This document shows positions 10,198 to 18,378 of a stretch of DNA of 64,000 nt, piece by piece. This DNA is from Chitinophaga caeni. Its GTDB lineage: Bacteria; Bacteroidota; Bacteroidia; Chitinophagales; Chitinophagaceae. The notes under the pieces are model-generated. The model saw only the letters and a program-made list of their open reading frames with translations, searched no databases and was not told where the DNA came from. The DNA lies in contig NZ_CP023777.1 in assembly GCF_002557795.1 (NCBI RefSeq), positions 4,659,001-4,723,000 on the forward strand. Direction: 5' to 3'. Made by a program: the position numbers and the translations under genes. Numbering within the stretch: position 1 is the stretch's first letter; each line of letters begins with the position of its first letter.

Positions 10198-11475
10198 ATG
10201 CTGTACAATTCTAATGCCAGGAAGGTGGCCGTAGTGGGATATAATAGGATTCCTTTTGCCAGGTACAATACTGCCTATGCTGAAGCCAGCAATGCCGACA
10301 TGCTTTCGGCAGCGTTGAACGGCTTAATCCAGAAATATAATTTAAAAGGCCAAATCTTAGGGGAAGTGGCCGGGGGCGCCGTCATTAAACATAGTTCCGA
10401 TAGCAATTTGATCCGTGACTGTGTAATGAAATCAACGCTGGATCCCCGAACACCGGGTTGCGATTTGCAGCAGGCATGTGATACTGGTGCTGAAAGTGCC
10501 ATTTATATTGCTAATAAGATCGCCCTGGGGCAAATCGATGCCGGAATCGCTTGCGGGGTAGATTCCGTTAGCGATATTCCCCTGGAGGTTAGCTACCCTT
10601 TACGCAAAATTTTATTGAGAGCCAGGAGAAGCCAATCCACCTGGGAACGTATCAAACTTTTTCTTTCTGCCAACCCGAAATATTTACAACCTATTGCGCC
10701 CGCTAATGAAGAACCTTTAACCGGTCTTTCCATGGGCGGTCATACCGAATTTACGGCGAAGTATTACCAGGTGTCCCGGCAAGATCAAGATGCCTTTGCC
10801 CTGGCAAGCCATCAAAAATTAGCCAGTGCTTATGATGAGGGTTTTATGGATGATATGCTTGTGCCTTTCCTTGGCTTAAACCGGGATAATAATCTACGGC
10901 GCGATACTAACTCGGAAAAATTAGCAAGGTTGAAACCCGCATTCGATAAGCAAGGCGGCACATTAACCGCGGGAAACTCTACTCCCTTAACAGATGGCGC
11001 CGCTACTATATTGCTGGCATCAGAAGAATGGGCCGCATCCCGGCAACTCCCGGTACTGGCTTATATACGTTGCGCTGAGCTGGCGGCGATCGAATATGTA
11101 AAAAATAAGCAACAATTATTACTAGCTCCCCTGTATGCAGCTAACAGGATGCTGGATAAAACGAATCTCCGCTTACAGGATTTCGATTTTTATGAAATTC
11201 ACGAAGCATTTGCCGCTCAAGTATTGGCAACACTTAAAATTTGGAATTCGGAAGATCTTAGCCAAGAATTAGGATTGCATGCGCTGGGCGCCATAGATCC
11301 TGCTAAACTGAATGTCAAGGGAAGCAGCTTGGCTGCCGGTCATCCTTTTGCGGCTACCGGGGCCCGCATTATTGCAGTGATGGCAAAGTTATTGCACCGG
11401 GAAGGAAGAGGTCGCGGATTTATATCAATTTGCGCGGCCAGGGGACAAGGCATTACGATGATCTTGGAAAAATAA
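10198..11475 (+). CDS. Thiolase, FadI-like acetyl-CoA C-acyltransferase
   Basis: A 425-aa thiolase with its catalytic residues in place: nucleophilic Cys94 in QQACDTGAES, His335 in HEAFAAQ, His382 in AAGHPFAATGAR, and Cys412 in ICAARGQG. The last stretch is usually CxGGGQG; here it reads CAARGQG, as in FadI-type long-chain 3-ketoacyl-CoA thiolases. The ALTDGAAA-type strand appears as GNSTPLTDGAATILLASEEWA. The enzyme should cleave 3-ketoacyl-CoA, the last step of beta-oxidation, or run in reverse to condense acyl-CoA. No FadB/FadJ partner lies in the window. A quinone-oxidoreductase-like gene follows by 78 bp on the same strand, so the two may be co-transcribed up to the terminator at 12539. 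Confidence 0.88.
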   Translation: MLYNSNARKVAVVGYNRIPFARYNTAYAEASNADMLSAALNGLIQKYNLKGQILGEVAGGAVIKHSSDSNLIRDCVMKSTLDPRTPGCDLQQACDTGAESAIYIANKIALGQIDAGIACGVDSVSDIPLEVSYPLRKILLRARRSQSTWERIKLFLSANPKYLQPIAPANEEPLTGLSMGGHTEFTAKYYQVSRQDQDAFALASHQKLASAYDEGFMDDMLVPFLGLNRDNNLRRDTNSEKLARLKPAFDKQGGTLTAGNSTPLTDGAATILLASEEWAASRQLPVLAYIRCAELAAIEYVKNKQQLLLAPLYAANRMLDKTNLRLQDFDFYEIHEAFAAQVLATLKIWNSEDLSQELGLHALGAIDPAKLNVKGSSLAAGHPFAATGARIIAVMAKLLHREGRGRGFISICAARGQGITMILEK

Positions 11476-11553
11476 CTTCTCAAATCGTTGATTTAATCCT
11501 GGAAACTTTAACTTACAAGCCCTAGTGATCATCGATCTATCTAAACTTTGCAT

Positions 11554-12525
11554 ATGAAAGCTGTTGTCATTTCACAACCCGGAGGCCCGAACGTACTTAA
11601 ATACCAACCTTATCCAACCCCTGTATTAGCGGCGGATGAAGTATTGATAGATGTAAAAGCTGCCGGGGTAAACAGGCCCGATATATTCCAAAGAAAAGGT
11701 AATTACCCGCCACCACCCGGCGTTCCGGAAGATATACCGGGACTGGAAGTTGCCGGTATCATTACCAAATGCGGCCCCCGTGCCGACCAATGGAAAGTGG
11801 GCGATCATGTCTGCGCCCTGGTTGCGGGCGGTGGCTATGCTCAATATGTTAACGTGCGTCAAGGACAATGTTTACCGGTTCCCCCCGGTTGGAATTTCAT
11901 GGAAGCGGCAAGTTTACCGGAAACTGTATTCACGGTCTGGTCCAATGTTTTCCAGCGCGGGCAACTAAAAATGGGAGAAGACTTCCTTGTACATGGCGGT
12001 AGTAGCGGCATAGGAATTACCGCGATACAATTAGCCAAGGCCATCGGTGCAAAAGTTTATACCACGGTCGGCAGCGAAGAAAAAGGACAGGTATGTTTGA
12101 AGCTCGGCGCCGATTCCTTCATTAATTATAAAGAACAAGATTTCGAACAAGCGTTACAATCAACCGGCTTCGACGTTATCCTGGACATGGTTGGCGGAAG
12201 TTATTTTCAAAAGAACCTGAACCTTTTACATAATGATGGCCGCTTGGTTTATATCAATGCAATGGCTGGAAGCGAGGTAAGTTTAGATATCAAGTTGATG
12301 ATGCGTAAAAGGCTTACAATTACCGGAAGTACCCTGAGGGCCAGGTCTTACGAATTTAAAAAGGCCTTGGCAAAAGATATACTAGATAATGTATGGCCAA
12401 TTATTGCATCCGGTAAATTTAGACCTGTCATTTATAAAACCTTCCCATTGGAAGAAGCAGCGGCAGCGCATCAATTAATGGAAAGCAGTCACCATATTGG
12501 CAAAATAGTATTACTAAATGAATAA
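11554..12525 (+). CDS. NAD(P)H quinone oxidoreductase, zinc-independent MDR family (PIG3-like)
   Basis: The ATG at 11554 gives 323 aa (MKAVVISQPGGPNVLKY). The GroES-like N-terminal half has AAGVNRPDIFQRKGNYPPPPG and PGLEVAG, typical of PIG3/TP53I3-like quinone oxidoreductases. The Rossmann half has LVHGGSSGIGITAIQLAKAIGAKVYTT for NADPH and ends EEAAAAHQLMESSHHIGKIVL. The zinc-ligand cysteines of alcohol dehydrogenases are absent, so this is the zinc-free branch. The expected reaction is NADPH-dependent reduction of a quinone or of an enone double bond. It is preceded by the thiolase gene and followed 13 bp later by a clear intrinsic terminator. Confidence 0.88.
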   Translation: MKAVVISQPGGPNVLKYQPYPTPVLAADEVLIDVKAAGVNRPDIFQRKGNYPPPPGVPEDIPGLEVAGIITKCGPRADQWKVGDHVCALVAGGGYAQYVNVRQGQCLPVPPGWNFMEAASLPETVFTVWSNVFQRGQLKMGEDFLVHGGSSGIGITAIQLAKAIGAKVYTTVGSEEKGQVCLKLGADSFINYKEQDFEQALQSTGFDVILDMVGGSYFQKNLNLLHNDGRLVYINAMAGSEVSLDIKLMMRKRLTITGSTLRARSYEFKKALAKDILDNVWPIIASGKFRPVIYKTFPLEEAAAAHQLMESSHHIGKIVLLNE

Positions 12526-12538
12526 GAAATCAGGACAA

Positions 12539-12581
12539 GGGAATAATTACCCGGTAAATGGGGGTACTATTCCTATTTTTT
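12539..12581 (+). terminator. Intrinsic terminator after the quinone oxidoreductase gene
   Basis: Stem GGAATA-at-TACCC (12540-12552) pairs with GGGTA-c-TATTCC (12562-12573), with a small internal bulge, and is followed by TATTTTTT. It lies 13 bp after the stop codon, closing the thiolase-oxidoreductase unit. Confidence 0.7.
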
Positions 12582-12819
12582 GGAACAACAATTGTATTAG
12601 TTCATCATTATTCAGTAATTTATAATCTATATAATAAATTATCTCTATATATTGCGATGATTTTTAAATCATCAATCACCTGGCAAGGTTCGTATATGCA
12701 TGATGTTAGCTTGTAGCATGGCCTACATCAATACAACAAAAACGCCCTTTCAATTGTAAGATTGTTGTGTAGTGGGCAACTAGGATTCAATAGCTTAAAT
12801 CATTCCACAAAATTGGTCA

Positions 12820-13611
12820 ATGGAGAATAACGGACAGCCAAGTAAACCATTTCTAACGAAGGGGCTCGACAATTTTTTTTCGGGCATCTTTGATATATGG
12901 CGATTTATCTGGCGATTTTTTACGGAAGTATTGCGCCCGCCATTAGAGGTTAAAGAATTTATCCGCCAATGTTATATGGTGGGGTATAAATCGTTGGGAT
13001 TAATTACCCTAACGGGGTTTATTACCGGTATGGTATTCACCAAGCAATCCCGGCCTTCCCTGGCGGAGTTCGGCGCTACCTCCTGGCTTCCTTCATTGAT
13101 CGCCATCGCGGTAATCAGGGCCTTGGCTCCCCTTGTTACGGCTTTAATATGCGCCGGTAAAGTGGGATCAAGTATAGGGGCGGAATTAGCGTCGATGAAA
13201 GTTACCGAGCAGATCGATGCGATGGAAGTATCCGCGATTAACCCTTTCAAATACCTGGTAGTAACCAGGATATTGGCCTGTACGGTTTGTTTACCTATAT
13301 TAATGTGCTATTCCGGACTCATCGGCATGATGGGTTCTTATTTAGATATACACCTCAACGAACAAACCACCTTTGCAGCTTTTTTACAGAATGCATTCGA
13401 TAAGATTTCATTCCTCGACCTTTGGGCATCTTTAACAAAATCTATCATCTACGGGTTCACGATCGGTACGGTAGGTTGTTATTTAGGTTTCCATGCCTCG
13501 CAGGGGACGCAAGGTGTTGGTAAAGCTGCCAATGTTTCCGTTGTTGTGTCAATGTTCCTGATCTTTATAGAAGAAATTATTATTGTGCAACTAGTAAACA
13601 TGATCCGCTAA
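12820..13611 (+). CDS. mlaE: MlaE-family ABC transporter permease
   Basis: A 263-aa inner-membrane permease of the MlaE/YrbE/TrnD family. It has the interfacial N-terminal helix and membrane segments around 55-75, 88-115, 150-180 and 205-260. The family signature is FGATSWLPSLIAIAVIRALAPLVTALICAGKVGSSIGAELASMKVTEQIDAMEVSAINPFKYLVVTRI in form, with the characteristic ELASMKVTEQIDA stretch at about residues 125-138. It starts a tight three-gene operon with the ATPase 3 bp downstream and the MCE protein 3 bp after that. Together these form the core of a phospholipid transport complex that maintains outer-membrane lipid asymmetry. The symbol is by family; Bacteroidota may name it differently. Confidence 0.9.
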   Translation: MENNGQPSKPFLTKGLDNFFSGIFDIWRFIWRFFTEVLRPPLEVKEFIRQCYMVGYKSLGLITLTGFITGMVFTKQSRPSLAEFGATSWLPSLIAIAVIRALAPLVTALICAGKVGSSIGAELASMKVTEQIDAMEVSAINPFKYLVVTRILACTVCLPILMCYSGLIGMMGSYLDIHLNEQTTFAAFLQNAFDKISFLDLWASLTKSIIYGFTIGTVGCYLGFHASQGTQGVGKAANVSVVVSMFLIFIEEIIIVQLVNMIR

Positions 13612-13614
13612 AGT

Positions 13615-14388
13615 ATGAAACCATTCACACCTGAAATAGATTGGAACGAAACGGTGATATCCATCAGGGGTCTTTACAAGTCCTTCGGGGAAAACCATGT
13701 CTTGCGCGGGGTCGATTTAGATTTGCACAAAGGAGAAAATATCGTGGTACTTGGCAGATCAGGTACCGGGAAGTCTGTATTGATCAAGATTATCGCGGGA
13801 TTATTAAAACCAGATGCAGGAACGGTAAATGTTTTAGGCGAAGAAGTTCCAACGCTGAATAGCCGCGAGTTAAGGGATTTACGTTTAAAAGTAGGCTTCT
13901 GTTTCCAGCATGGAGCCCTCTATGACAGCATGACTGTTGGCGAGAACCTCGCCTTCCCCCTCATCCGCAACCAGCCGAGTATCAGGAAAGATCAGCGTGA
14001 TAAAATGATCGACATCGTTCTTGATGCCGTGGGCTTATCACAAACGATCGACCAGATGCCATCGGAACTATCTGGTGGACAAAGGAAACGGATCGGCATT
14101 GCGAGGACTTTAATTTTAAGGCCCAGCATCATGTTGTATGATGAACCCACGGCGGGTTTAGACCCGATAACCTGCACGGAAATCAATGACCTGATCAACG
14201 AAGTACAAAAAAGGTTCAAGACCAGCTCGATCATAATTACACATGATCTTACCTGTGCCAAGGTTACAGGCGATAATATAGCGGTATTGAAAGAAGGGCA
14301 ATTTATACAAAAAGGGAGCTTCGACGATGTATTCCGCTCGAATGATGACCTAATTAAAGAATTTTATGATTATAACTTTATCCAGTAA
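13615..14388 (+). CDS. mlaF: MlaF-family ABC transporter ATP-binding protein
   Basis: A 257-aa ABC ATPase with all motifs: Walker A GRSGTGKS (residues 47-54), Q-loop in GFCFQHGALYDSMTVGENLAFPL, signature LSGGQRKRIGIAR (152-164), Walker B IMLYDEPTAGLDP (172-184) and switch His210 in IITHD. The phrase FQHGALYDSMTVGENLAFPL is characteristic of MlaF/Mkl lipid importers. It sits between the MlaE permease and the MlaD MCE gene with 3-bp gaps on each side. It powers lipid movement across the inner membrane. Confidence 0.93.
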   Translation: MKPFTPEIDWNETVISIRGLYKSFGENHVLRGVDLDLHKGENIVVLGRSGTGKSVLIKIIAGLLKPDAGTVNVLGEEVPTLNSRELRDLRLKVGFCFQHGALYDSMTVGENLAFPLIRNQPSIRKDQRDKMIDIVLDAVGLSQTIDQMPSELSGGQRKRIGIARTLILRPSIMLYDEPTAGLDPITCTEINDLINEVQKRFKTSSIIITHDLTCAKVTGDNIAVLKEGQFIQKGSFDDVFRSNDDLIKEFYDYNFIQ

Positions 14389-14391
14389 GCC

Positions 14392-15420
14392 ATGAAAGCA
14401 TCCAGAAATAGAAAAGCAGTCGTAGTCGGTATCTTTATCTTCACCGGTATATTGATCTTCGCAGTAGCCGTTTTGGTGCTGGGTGGCCAACAGAAAACAT
14501 TTATCAGTTCCGTAAGTGTTAAAGCCGATTTTGACGATGTTGGCGGTTTATCCAAAGGTGATAATATCTGGTACTCCGGTGTAAAAGTTGGTACCGTGAA
14601 AAAAATCGCCTTTAGTTCCAATGGGAAGATCACCGTGTCGATGGACATTGAAAAAAGCTCGAAGGATTATATCCATAACGATGTTATAGCCAAGATCAGC
14701 ACGGACGGCTTGGTAGGTAATAAGATCATCGCACTGGCCGGCGGTACGCGAACATCCCCCGTAATAAAGGAGGGCGATATGATCCGGGTTGCAACCAATA
14801 CGAGTAGCGATGAATTGATGAACACATTACAAGTCAACAACAAGAACCTCGTGGAAATTACCGGTAATCTAAAAACCATCACGAAAAACTTGGCAGATGG
14901 CAAAGGTTCCATCGGGAAAATTTTGCAAGACGAAAGCTTGTATGATAACCTTAATTTTGCTGTCAATAGCTTAAAGATGACCTCTGAGCAAACAAGGGCT
15001 ATCGCGAATAACCTGGCTGATTATACGCGCAAATTAAATCAACCCGGGGTGCTTGCAAACAAACTCGTAACCGATACAACTGTTTTCTCTAACCTGCAAA
15101 GCATGTCGAACAAGCTGCAACTTGCCAGCGATGCCGCCAATGAAACGGTGAACAACCTCAATGAAATGAGCCGCAGCTTGAACACGAAGTTACAAAGCAG
15201 CCAATCTGCCGCCGGTGTGTTGCTCAATGATAGCGTTACCGCTAAAAATTTACAAAGCACGATATCAAACCTGGAAAGCACCACGGAAAAACTGGATGTT
15301 AATATGACCGCTTTACGGAGCAATTTCTTATTCAGAAGATATTTCAAGAAACTGGACAAACAGAAAAAGAAAGAGGAAAAACAGCGGGAAAAAGACAGCT
15401 TAAGAGCGCTAAAAAACTGA
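14392..15420 (+). CDS. mlaD: MlaD-family MCE domain lipid-binding protein
   Basis: A 342-aa protein with one N-terminal membrane helix (residues about 9-32) and an MCE domain (about 40-118: VKADFDDVGGLSKGDNIWYSGVKVGTVKKI and ISTDGLVGNKIIALAGGT). A long alpha-helical, Asn/Ser/Thr-rich C-terminal region (about 150-320) contains repeating NNLN/NLQS segments and probably forms a coiled-coil tunnel or stalk across the periplasm, and the protein ends in a very Lys-rich tail. MCE proteins hexamerise on the permease to ferry phospholipids. It is the last gene of the mlaEFD operon, and a bidirectional terminator follows it. The usual MlaC and MlaB partners are not nearby. Confidence 0.88.
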   Translation: MKASRNRKAVVVGIFIFTGILIFAVAVLVLGGQQKTFISSVSVKADFDDVGGLSKGDNIWYSGVKVGTVKKIAFSSNGKITVSMDIEKSSKDYIHNDVIAKISTDGLVGNKIIALAGGTRTSPVIKEGDMIRVATNTSSDELMNTLQVNNKNLVEITGNLKTITKNLADGKGSIGKILQDESLYDNLNFAVNSLKMTSEQTRAIANNLADYTRKLNQPGVLANKLVTDTTVFSNLQSMSNKLQLASDAANETVNNLNEMSRSLNTKLQSSQSAAGVLLNDSVTAKNLQSTISNLESTTEKLDVNMTALRSNFLFRRYFKKLDKQKKKEEKQREKDSLRALKN

Positions 15421-15443
15421 TAAATACAACTAGTGAAGACATA

Positions 15444-15482
15444 AAAAATGCCCATGCACTGATTTAGCGTATGGGCATTTTT
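15444..15482. terminator. Bidirectional intrinsic terminator between convergent genes
   Basis: AAAAATGCCCAT (15444-15455) is perfectly complementary to ATGGGCATTTTT (15471-15482). The A-run on one side and T-run on the other let it act for both mlaD (+) and the convergent phosphosulfolactate synthase gene (-). Confidence 0.8.
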
Positions 15483-15500
15483 AACTAACTATAAAAATCC

Positions 15501-16286
15501 TTATTTGGAATCCTTCGTTATTTCATCGAGATAAAAATGAAAACTATCGCCCCTTAAACCGACTCTCATAGCTTCCAAGGCAATAACCTCGTTGGGTGCC
15601 ACGTTGCCGAGGTTGGCATTACATCCCATCAAGGATAAAAAATAAAGTTGTTGACTTTTTAACGGCGCCTCCCAAATGATCTTTTCACCGGGGATCTTGG
15701 TCAAGATTTCCTGAACCAAGCCTTCCCTAACCTCGCCCGAATCGCGGTACAGGCCAACAGTTCCCGATTCGCGGGCTTCTGCAATTACATAGGTAGCGCC
15801 TGCTTCCATCTCCGCCTTCATCAGTTCAATCCACCTATAAGGTGGCGTGATATGCTCCCTATCTTTATCTTTCGAGCCTACCTCGCTCAAGACAGTTCCC
15901 AATTTAGCCAACTTTTCTATATAACCACATTTTTCAGCATGCGGAATATTTATCGAACCATCCGACACTTCTACACAGCTAATTCCGTACTCCTTGATAA
16001 TATCCAGGTAATCATCAAATTGATTCCTAACCAGAAAAGCTTCAAAAAGTAAACCACCGAAATAAACGGGTATATCATAAGACTGAATCAGTTTAATCTT
16101 TTCACCCAAGTTAGGAGTCACGTATGCCGTACCGAAAGCCAGCTTGATGAAATCTACGTAGGGAGCAGCCACCGATAGGAAATTCTTCGTATCCTGGATA
16201 CTTAAACCCTTATCCGTAACCATGTTCAAACCAAAGCTGCGCGGCTTTTGCGTGCGGCCGGGCATTTTATCCAGGTTATAATTCAT
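15501..16286 (-). CDS. comA: Phosphosulfolactate synthase (ComA family)
   Basis: A 261-aa TIM-barrel protein of the ComA family. Motifs include GLNMVTDKGLSIQDTKNFL, VDFIKLAFGTAYV, IPVYFGGLLFEAFLVRNQ, YGISCVEVSDGSINI, AGATYVIAEARESG and GNVAPNEVIALEAMRVGLRGDS. The known reaction is addition of sulfite to phosphoenolpyruvate to give (R)-phosphosulfolactate, the first step of coenzyme M synthesis in methanogens. In bacteria the product feeds other sulfonates. No ComB or ComC homologue is nearby. In gliding Bacteroidota a link to sulfonate metabolism (for example sulfonolipids) is possible but is only an inference. It is convergent with mlaD and has a MITE-like element upstream. Confidence 0.85.
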   Translation of the reverse strand: MNYNLDKMPGRTQKPRSFGLNMVTDKGLSIQDTKNFLSVAAPYVDFIKLAFGTAYVTPNLGEKIKLIQSYDIPVYFGGLLFEAFLVRNQFDDYLDIIKEYGISCVEVSDGSINIPHAEKCGYIEKLAKLGTVLSEVGSKDKDREHITPPYRWIELMKAEMEAGATYVIAEARESGTVGLYRDSGEVREGLVQEILTKIPGEKIIWEAPLKSQQLYFLSLMGCNANLGNVAPNEVIALEAMRVGLRGDSFHFYLDEITKDSK

Positions 16287-16358
16287 AAACCACTAATTTG
16301 ATTCCGGGACAAAGTTATTAAATTGAAGCGGATAGCATGCTTAAAAATATTTAATTTC

Positions 16359-16674
16359 CATTGTTGTCCGACTAAAATTGCATTAAATTTACTTGGATTC
16401 CTTACCTGGTCAAAGACATGAGCGAAGGATGATAAATTCAAAATCTGCCCCACCACCAAGAGAAAGGTGGAACTTCGCACCCTTGATATCGAACGGCAGT
16501 TTAGCTATACAGTAGTACAAAAGCTGGATCGAGCGATCAAATTGGTGGCCGTGATGCCCGATCTGTGCCCTTTTTTGGGCAAGCAAAAAAGTACAAGAAA
16601 TGAACAGGTGGACTTGAGTCGAACTTTTGAGGCGATGATAATTTTTTCGTTGAAAATTTAGTCGGACAATAATG
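16359..16674 (-). mobile_element. MITE-like element, copy A (316 bp)
   Basis: Bounded by terminal inverted repeats CATTGTTGTCCGACTAAAA (left) and AAAATTTAGTCGGACAATAATG (right). It is flanked by a perfect 9-bp direct repeat TTTAATTTC at 16350-16358 and 16675-16683, the footprint of transposition. It is related along its whole length, in inverted orientation, to copy B at 38847-39178. It encodes no transposase and no convincing protein. It lies between the divergent comA gene and a small unknown gene. Confidence 0.85.
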
Positions 16675-16727
16675 TTTAATTTCAATGAATAGCATAAACA
16701 ATTTCTGCTAAAAATTATTATAAATAC

Positions 16728-17042
16728 ATGACGCATAATGAATCATGCCCGGAAAATTTGGACACGGCGGCCAAGATACTTTGGCAGGGAACGGAAGTAG
16801 GTAGCCTTTCAAAACTTAAATGTGATGAAGTATATTTCGATGGTGATTTCCACCCGAATGATGCGGCTGGCCAGGTTGGCTTCCTGGACCTGATATCGGG
16901 AATTAGTTCCGAACAGATCATGAAACAATTAAGTGGAGGCGTGCATGTCGACATCATCTTCCCCGACCCTAAAGACTCCCGGAGAAACCTTAGGGTAATC
17001 GCCTACCTCGATGGCAACTTGTTAATGCGTTTACAGCAATAA
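16728..17042 (+). CDS. Hypothetical protein, 104 aa
   Basis: An unrecognised small protein starting MTHNESCPENLDTAAKILWQ. It has no signal peptide or membrane helix and is acidic. The central part (DEVYFDGDFHPNDAAGQVGFLDLISGISSEQIMKQL) and the C-terminal beta-like stretch (GVHVDIIFPDPKDSRRNLRVIAYLDGNLLMRL) look like a folded domain rather than random reading. It starts 54 bp after the right end of the MITE-like copy A, so the insertion lies in its upstream region and may alter its promoter. No function can be assigned. Confidence 0.55.
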   Translation: MTHNESCPENLDTAAKILWQGTEVGSLSKLKCDEVYFDGDFHPNDAAGQVGFLDLISGISSEQIMKQLSGGVHVDIIFPDPKDSRRNLRVIAYLDGNLLMRLQQ

Positions 17043-17092
17043 TTACAACGAATTATTTTTTCAGCTTCAGCCCGAACTCCAATAAATTATTT

Positions 17093-18205
17093 TTAAAGGG
17101 ATACTTCTACTTTACTATTAGTTCCCACGGCTTTGTAGATCGCGTCGATAATTTTAAGGTCCTTGAGCCCCTCGTTACCATCAACAGCTACTATTGGATT
17201 TTTATTTTCCAGGATGATCCCTGCCATTTCATCCATCTGGATAGTTTGATGGGCTATATGAGGAAACGAGAGTTCGCCTTTGTGGGTATGTCCTTTAATA
17301 GGACCATAGCCCGTTGCCGGTTGCAAGAAAGCAAAACCTTTATCTCCTACCATATAAAACCGGTCAAGGTAATTCATATTATAAGTTGACAAACAGGATG
17401 CAACGGCGCCGCTAGGAAATCCCATTTCGAATTGAATAGTTTCATCAACCCCTGCTTTGAATTTAACGGGATCCGTTTTCGTTTCATGGGCCGCGACCCA
17501 AATGGGATCTTCCCCTAACATATACCGCGCACCGTTAATCGAATAAATACCGATATCCATCAGCGATCCCCCTCCTGCCAGTTCCTTATTAAGCCGCCAC
17601 TGGTTTGGATCGCCAATCCTGAAGCCGGATAAGCCGTTAAAAAATCTCAGTTTACCAAACTCCCCATTCCCACGCATCTTGATAATCTCCAAGGTATTCG
17701 GTTCAAAGTGCATGCGGTAACCTACAAGTAATTTCACGCCAGCTTTACGGCAAGCATCCACCATTTCCTGGCCTTCTTTGCCATTCAGCGCCATGGGTTT
17801 TTCACAAATTACATGTTTACCTGCCGCGGCAGCGCGGATCACATTATTATGATGGATGGCATTTGGCGTAGTAACATACACCACATCAATATCCTTGTTA
17901 TTTTTTATATCATCGAAATTGGAATAATTGTAGCAATTACTTGCCGGGATGTTATATTTCTTTTGCCAATTCGGCAATTTAGAAGGAGTACCGCTAATAG
18001 CACCCACCAGTTTAGCTTTCTTACAATCTTTCATGGCATCCGCAACGCGGGTAGCATAACTACCTAATCCCATTAAGGCCACCCTGAGAACGGGCCCCTC
18101 GTAAAATAATCCGTGCTTAGGCTGCCCCCAGCTATCCAGTTGTAAGAACGGTACCGCCAATGCCGATAATGATAACTTTTCGATGAAGTTCCGACGGGTT
18201 TGCAT
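17093..18205 (-). CDS. Tat-exported Gfo/Idh/MocA family oxidoreductase
   Basis: A 370-aa protein with a twin-arginine leader (TRRNFIEKLSLSALAVPF). The Rossmann nucleotide-binding motif is ALMGLGSYA (44-52), followed by the family signature EKPMA (135-139) with the preceding VTTPNAIHHNNVIRAAAAGKH. The C-terminal alpha/beta domain carries GGGSLMDIGIYSINGARYMLGE. Relatives such as glucose-fructose oxidoreductase are exported with bound NADP and oxidise or reduce sugars and sugar alcohols. It stands alone, convergent with the small gene at 16728. The substrate is not determinable. Confidence 0.87.
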   Translation of the reverse strand: MQTRRNFIEKLSLSALAVPFLQLDSWGQPKHGLFYEGPVLRVALMGLGSYATRVADAMKDCKKAKLVGAISGTPSKLPNWQKKYNIPASNCYNYSNFDDIKNNKDIDVVYVTTPNAIHHNNVIRAAAAGKHVICEKPMALNGKEGQEMVDACRKAGVKLLVGYRMHFEPNTLEIIKMRGNGEFGKLRFFNGLSGFRIGDPNQWRLNKELAGGGSLMDIGIYSINGARYMLGEDPIWVAAHETKTDPVKFKAGVDETIQFEMGFPSGAVASCLSTYNMNYLDRFYMVGDKGFAFLQPATGYGPIKGHTHKGELSFPHIAHQTIQMDEMAGIILENKNPIVAVDGNEGLKDLKIIDAIYKAVGTNSKVEVSL

Positions 18206-18315
18206 AACGTAGAATTTTTCGTGGTTTTCAATAACTAGAAGAATGGATGTATAAAATACTGCTTTTTACCGGATTTTAAAAATCGGCGCAGGCAAAGAGG
18301 CATCGCTCTCTTTAA

Positions 18316-18360
18316 TATGAAATAAAAATGGCCATCCTCTTTTAAGGATGACCATTTCAT
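18316..18360 (-). terminator. Intrinsic terminator of the DNRLRE metallopeptidase gene
   Basis: AAATGG-C-CATCCT pairs with AGGATG-A-CCATTT across a short loop (18326-18357). On the minus strand the hairpin is followed by a T-rich tract, as expected for the gene ending at 18379. Confidence 0.7.
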
Positions 18361-18378
18361 AAAACCTATATGAATCTA

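Noticed and set aside
16283..16736. Frames of 60-110 codons within and around the mobile element copy A (and the matching ones in copy B)
   Set aside because: Their translations are not conserved between the two copies, so the element is non-coding.
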